Shown one piece after another: positions 60,673 to 64,000 of a DNA stretch of 64,000 nucleotides. The position numbers and the translations under genes are program-made. The stretch lies in contig CAVWLO010000003.1 in the NCBI GenBank assembly GCA_963755985.1, forward strand, positions 620,001 to 684,000, given 5' to 3'. The DNA comes from DASXMT01 sp963755985. Lineage in GTDB: Bacteria > Actinomycetota > Acidimicrobiia > Acidimicrobiales > RAAP-2. Numbering within the stretch: position 1 is the stretch's first letter; each line of letters opens with the position of its first letter. The notes under the pieces are model-generated. The model was not told the origin of the DNA. It ran no database searches and worked only from the letters and a program-made list of their open reading frames with translations.

Positions 60673-61743
60673 TCAGGGTGGCTCTCCTCCAACCGGAAGG
60701 TCGAGTTTGCCGCACGCTTCATTCAGCGCTTCGACGGCCTGGCCGAGCTCGGCGGCAATCTCCCGGACGATCTGGCCGGCAGGAACGTCTCTGGACGACC
60801 GGAAGCCCTGGCCGGCCCACAGGTTGAGGGCCTCAGGATCGCCCGCGGCTGCTGCGGCCTGCCGCAGCGCCTTGGTCGCGTTGTTGATCTCCGGATAAGC
60901 GACCGGGGCGTCGGCGTGGTCGGTCATGAACCGATTGACCAGGCCGCGGGCTCTGCGTCCGCTGAAGGCGAGCGTCATGTCAGTGGCGGTGAATCGGGGA
61001 TCGGCCAGCGCGGCCTTGTGCGTCGGACTGGCTCCGCTCTCCGGGCAACGCAGAAAAGCGGTGCCCAACGCGGCGGCAGCCGCTCCGCCGGCAAGAACTG
61101 CGGCCACGTCCCGGCCCGCCATGATCCCGCCGGCCGCGATAAGCGGGAGGTCGACCACCGCTCGCACGCTCCCGATGAGAGACAGCACGCCGAGGTCGGA
61201 TTCTGGGCACCGCCGGTCGCCGAACGACCCGCGATGCCCACCGGCTTCGAAACCCTGAAGGGCCAGTCCGTCAGCACCGGCCGATGCGACGATCTCCGCC
61301 TCCGCCGGTGCGGTGACCGTCACCACGACCAGCGATCCGGCCCGTCGCAGGGCGGCTAGTTCGGTGTGTGCCGGACAGCCGAACGTGAAACTGACGACCG
61401 GCACCGGATCGCGGCGAAGCACGTCGAGCTTGGCTGCCCAGTCGTCGTCCTCCCAGATTGCCTCTCCGATGTCGACACCCAGGCGCGTGGCTTCGGGCAC
61501 CAGGCTGGCCAGGTACTGAGCAACCGCGGCCGGGTTGGCGACCGATCGGCGCGGCACGAAGACGTTCACTCCGAACGGTCTGGAGGTTCGTCGCCGGACG
61601 TCAGCGATCTCCGACTGCATCTGCTTGGCCGTCTTGTAGCCGGCAGCCAGGAAGCCCAGCCCCCCGGCCTCAGACACCGCCGCGGCCAGCTCGGGTCCGC
61701 TGGCGCCACCGGCCATCGGGGCTTGGACGACCGGGACCCGCAT
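60673..61743 (-). CDS. Nitronate monooxygenase (2-nitropropane dioxygenase family)
   Basis: 356 residues. FMN-dependent TIM barrel: VPVVQAPMAGGASGPELAAA, VSEAGGLGFLAAGYKT, VVSFTFGCPAHTELAALRRA, LQGFEAGGHRGSFGD (catalytic His region), LPLIAAGGIMAGRDVAAVLA and GTAFLRCPESGA. It oxidises alkyl nitronates such as propionate 3-nitronate. ATG 61743 is the first standard start. The frame extends upstream as LNPFADLM, a conserved-looking beginning with only a CTG codon at 61764, so a CTG start is possible. It lies just outside the island. Confidence 0.87.
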   Translation of the reverse strand: MRVPVVQAPMAGGASGPELAAAVSEAGGLGFLAAGYKTAKQMQSEIADVRRRTSRPFGVNVFVPRRSVANPAAVAQYLASLVPEATRLGVDIGEAIWEDDDWAAKLDVLRRDPVPVVSFTFGCPAHTELAALRRAGSLVVVTVTAPAEAEIVASAGADGLALQGFEAGGHRGSFGDRRCPESDLGVLSLIGSVRAVVDLPLIAAGGIMAGRDVAAVLAGGAAAAALGTAFLRCPESGASPTHKAALADPRFTATDMTLAFSGRRARGLVNRFMTDHADAPVAYPEINNATKALRQAAAAAGDPEALNLWAGQGFRSSRDVPAGQIVREIAAELGQAVEALNEACGKLDLPVGGEPP

Positions 61744-61816
61744 CAGGTCGGCGAACGGGTTCAGGGCCGCACCTCGTCGGAGCGTTGCCGCGACTGATAG
61801 TGCAGCGGAGTGACCC

Positions 61817-62827
61817 TCATCGCGGAGGCGGCGGGATGACGATGGCCGACGGTTGTCCGCCGATCTCGACGGCGTTGCCTCGGTGACCGGTCGTGACGTC
61901 GATGGGGACGACAGTCCCGTTGTCGGCGGCTACCCAGGCGGTGGAACCGGCGCCCAGAGCGACTGCGGCTGCCCCCGCTCCGACTGGGATGGGTGGCCTG
62001 GCCTGCATGGTGGCCAGATCGATCGGGGTCAGCGCGTTGCCGCCGCTCACATAGGCTGTCTCCGTCCGAGGCCGTATGGCGATGTCGGTGGCGTTCCCCA
62101 CCACCCCGATGGCTGGGGACGCGGTCATCGACGACAGGACCACTGGGGTGACCGAACTTGTCTCGAAGTTGGCGACCAGCGCCATCTGGCTGTCGGGCGT
62201 CACGGCCACGGCGTCGGGCTCGAGGCCGGTTGGGATCGGAGCGCCGGCCTGGAGGGCCGGCAGTGAGATCGGCGTCACGGTGTTGTCACCGAAGTTGGTG
62301 ACCAGCGCCACAGACCCGTTCGGAGCGATGGCGATCGCCGTGGGTTGAGTGCCGACGCGGATGGGTGCACCCGATCGGAGCGAGGGCAGCGAGATCGGCG
62401 TCACCGTGTTGTCCCCGAAGTTGGCCACGAGGGCCAGTTTGCCGTCGGGAGCTACGGCTACGGCGTCTGGTTCCAGGCCTACGGTGGCGGTGCCGACGAT
62501 CCCGCGGCTGGCCGTGCCCAGGACGGTCAGCTTGTCCTGCGCCTGGTCGGTGGCATAGACCTGCTGGCCGTCCGAGGACGCGGCCAGGGCCGACGGCAGC
62601 GTCCCCGTCGTCATCGGCGCCGACACCGATCCGTTTGCCGTGTCGACGACGGCCACCGTGGCGCCCGGGTCGGCTTTGCTGGCCATGTTGGCCACGTAGG
62701 CGACCGATCCGGGCTGCTCAGCTGCCGATGCGCCTGACGTGCAGCCTGCAACGCCGCCGGCCGTCGCCAGCACCAGGAGAGGGACGGCCCACGTGCGGAA
62801 TAGGCGATGGGTCAGGGCACCGGGCAC
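61817..62827 (-). CDS. YVTN-type beta-propeller lipoprotein
   Basis: 336 residues. Signal with lipobox GGVAGCTSG (Cys29 region) predicts lipid anchoring. Repeated blades of about 40 residues include LEPDAVAVAPDGKLALVANF, GDNTVTPISLPSL and GTQPTAIAIAPNGSVALVTN. This is the YncE/YVTN-repeat seven-bladed propeller. The two central blades are nearly identical in protein and DNA. Such proteins bind other proteins or peptidoglycan outside the cell; no enzyme activity is implied. It reads leftward, upstream of the nitronate monooxygenase. Confidence 0.8.
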   Translation of the reverse strand: MPGALTHRLFRTWAVPLLVLATAGGVAGCTSGASAAEQPGSVAYVANMASKADPGATVAVVDTANGSVSAPMTTGTLPSALAASSDGQQVYATDQAQDKLTVLGTASRGIVGTATVGLEPDAVAVAPDGKLALVANFGDNTVTPISLPSLRSGAPIRVGTQPTAIAIAPNGSVALVTNFGDNTVTPISLPALQAGAPIPTGLEPDAVAVTPDSQMALVANFETSSVTPVVLSSMTASPAIGVVGNATDIAIRPRTETAYVSGGNALTPIDLATMQARPPIPVGAGAAAVALGAGSTAWVAADNGTVVPIDVTTGHRGNAVEIGGQPSAIVIPPPPR

Positions 62828-62972
62828 CGGGAGATCGTAGGCGAGCCGAAGGGAATCTGGGCACCCGGGCCGACGGGAACCTGGACACCGGCGCGGACAG
62901 AGTCGGGCAGCTCAGCCGCCGGTGCCCGGGCACAGTGGTGCGCACCTGGGCCGACCTGGGCGGGGCTTCGAC

Positions 62973-64000
62973 CTACCCGCGGGCACACGAGGAACCGAGC
63001 TCGTGCTCGGCTCCTTGCCAACCGGGCAAATCAGTTTGCGGGAAGTAGTCGCCCGTCAGGGTGTCCTGGTTGTAGGGGACAGGGGCGGGCTTGCCCGCGG
63101 CCAGCTCGGCCACCGCCGCCAAGAAGACCTCGATCTCGTCTCCGGATGTTCCCAGCCCGCCGCTGGCCCGTACGGCGCCGGGCATCGTCCGGTGGTCGCC
63201 GTGGAGCACCTGGTCCCGATAGGCGTGGACGGCGCCGGCTCCCAATCCCAGCAGCCGGATGACGTACGGGTGTGCGCAGAAACAACCATGACGGACGGCA
63301 ATGCCCCATTCGGCGCTGAGACGGGCGGCCACCAGGGCGTGATGCAGCCCGTCAATCGTGAATGCGGCCACGGCCAGCGTCGGCGCGCCGCCGTCGCGGG
63401 ACGCCCCGAGCAGGTTGACGCCGTCGATGGCCCCAAGTCCGTTCCGGAGCCGGAGGCCCAGTGCGGTCTCGTGCTCGATGATCGCCTCCCAACCGATCGA
63501 CCCGAGCTCGTCGATGGCGGCGTGCAGGGCCACCGCGCCCACCACGTTCGGCGAACCGGCCTCCTCCCGGTCGGGCGGCGCCGTCCACACCACCTCGTCC
63601 AGATCGACCAGGTCCACCGCGCCGCCGCCGGCCAGGAATGGGTCCCCGTCGGCAAAGGTCGAGCGTGGACCGACCAGCGCGCCCGAGCCGAATGGCGCGT
63701 AGAGCTTGTGCCCGCTGAAGGAGAGGTAGTCGGCGGCCGCAGGCAGGGGGCGATGGGGCGCGAGCTGGGCCGCGTCGAGCGCCACGGGAATGCCGCGCTG
63801 GTGGGCTGCGTCGATGATGGCGTCCACTGGCGGGAGCCAACCGGTGACGTTCGAAGCCGCCGTCACGGCCAGGAGGGCGGGGCGTTGCCCTGCGTCCAGG
63901 GCGGCGGTGACGTCGTCGACGGTGAAGGTACCGGCGGGCCCGCACTCGACATACCGCCGCTCGGCCACCCGGCCCCAGGGCAACAGGTTTGCGTGGTGCT
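62973..64000 (-). CDS. Class V aminotransferase / cysteine desulfurase-like protein, 5' end outside window
   Basis: At least 342 residues are encoded; the frame continues past the window edge (HHANLLPWGRVAERRYVE at the start). PLP-enzyme signatures: ASNVTGWLPPVDAIID, VALDAAQLAPHRPL (Asp for the PLP nitrogen), FSGHKLYAPFGSGALVG (Lys Schiff base) and RHGCFCAHPYVIRLLG, with a cysteine near the usual desulfurase loop. It could be a cysteine desulfurase or an isopenicillin-epimerase-like enzyme. Its operon partners lie beyond the edge. Confidence 0.85.
   Translation of the reverse strand, partial: HHANLLPWGRVAERRYVECGPAGTFTVDDVTAALDAGQRPALLAVTAASNVTGWLPPVDAIIDAAHQRGIPVALDAAQLAPHRPLPAAADYLSFSGHKLYAPFGSGALVGPRSTFADGDPFLAGGGAVDLVDLDEVVWTAPPDREEAGSPNVVGAVALHAAIDELGSIGWEAIIEHETALGLRLRNGLGAIDGVNLLGASRDGGAPTLAVAAFTIDGLHHALVAARLSAEWGIAVRHGCFCAHPYVIRLLGLGAGAVHAYRDQVLHGDHRTMPGAVRASGGLGTSGDEIEVFLAAVAELAAGKPAPVPYNQDTLTGDYFPQTDLPGWQGAEHELGSSCARG

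Overview
The window is high-GC, densely coded bacterial DNA. Mycothiol-type enzymes (a DsbA-like nitroreductase relative, a DinB-type maleylpyruvate isomerase relative), a luciferase-like F420-type oxidoreductase, many short-chain dehydrogenases and acyl-CoA enzymes, and frequent GTG/TTG starts point to Actinomycetota. The oxidase cluster and overall gene mix would suit Acidimicrobiia. That placement is inference; no marker gene fixes it.

Layout. 0-11 kb holds lipid/acyl-CoA and redox housekeeping genes: acyl-CoA ligase, thioesterase, FKBP lipoprotein, FUSC-type membrane protein, SDR, luciferase-like oxidoreductase, VOC, DUF899 and DUF2237 proteins. 11-26.6 kb is a respiratory block: a Rieske protein with a large helical domain, small membrane proteins, a membrane-SCO fusion, a secreted propeller-like protein, two CtaG-type assembly proteins, a cupredoxin, oxidase subunits II, I and III, a 38-residue membrane peptide, then (minus strand) TlpA, SCO and a hypothetical protein. 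Many neighbours overlap by 4 bp. 26-29 kb has a PAP2 phosphatase and a diacylglycerol-kinase-family protein.

The two most striking structures are insertions. First, 29439-36060 is a 6.6 kb foreign element flanked by a 10-bp direct repeat. The flanking reading frames are the two halves of one DUF302-type gene, so the empty site can be reconstructed. The element carries a 5'-truncated phage capsid gene, an AlpA/MerR-like regulator, a class C beta-lactamase-type serine hydrolase and several small unknown proteins, but no integrase that I can recognise. Second, a tRNA-Lys gene (60550-60622, minus) has its 3' half plus flank duplicated at 49645-49692 (48 identical bases). This is the signature of a 10.9 kb tRNA-integrated island. 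That island holds thiol/peroxide redox genes, an ECF sigma factor with a likely anti-sigma partner, a DUF427 protein, a haloalkane dehalogenase and several gene fragments.

Between the islands, 36-43.6 kb is a run of SDR, esterase, 3-hydroxyisobutyrate-dehydrogenase-like, VOC and SRPBCC genes. At 43.7-49.5 kb a five-gene electron-transfer operon (membrane-anchored protein, ApbE, ferric-reductase-like heme protein, NuoF-like flavoprotein, ferredoxin) is divergent from an OmpR-type two-component system. The right end (60.7-64 kb) has nitronate monooxygenase, a YVTN propeller lipoprotein and a class V aminotransferase cut by the window edge.

A caution: about ten genes are broken by single indels, many explained by loss of one base in a homopolymer or GC-rich run, mostly right of 36 kb. 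Either the assembly has uncorrected indels or the accessory regions are decaying. I annotate these as disrupted genes over their full span.
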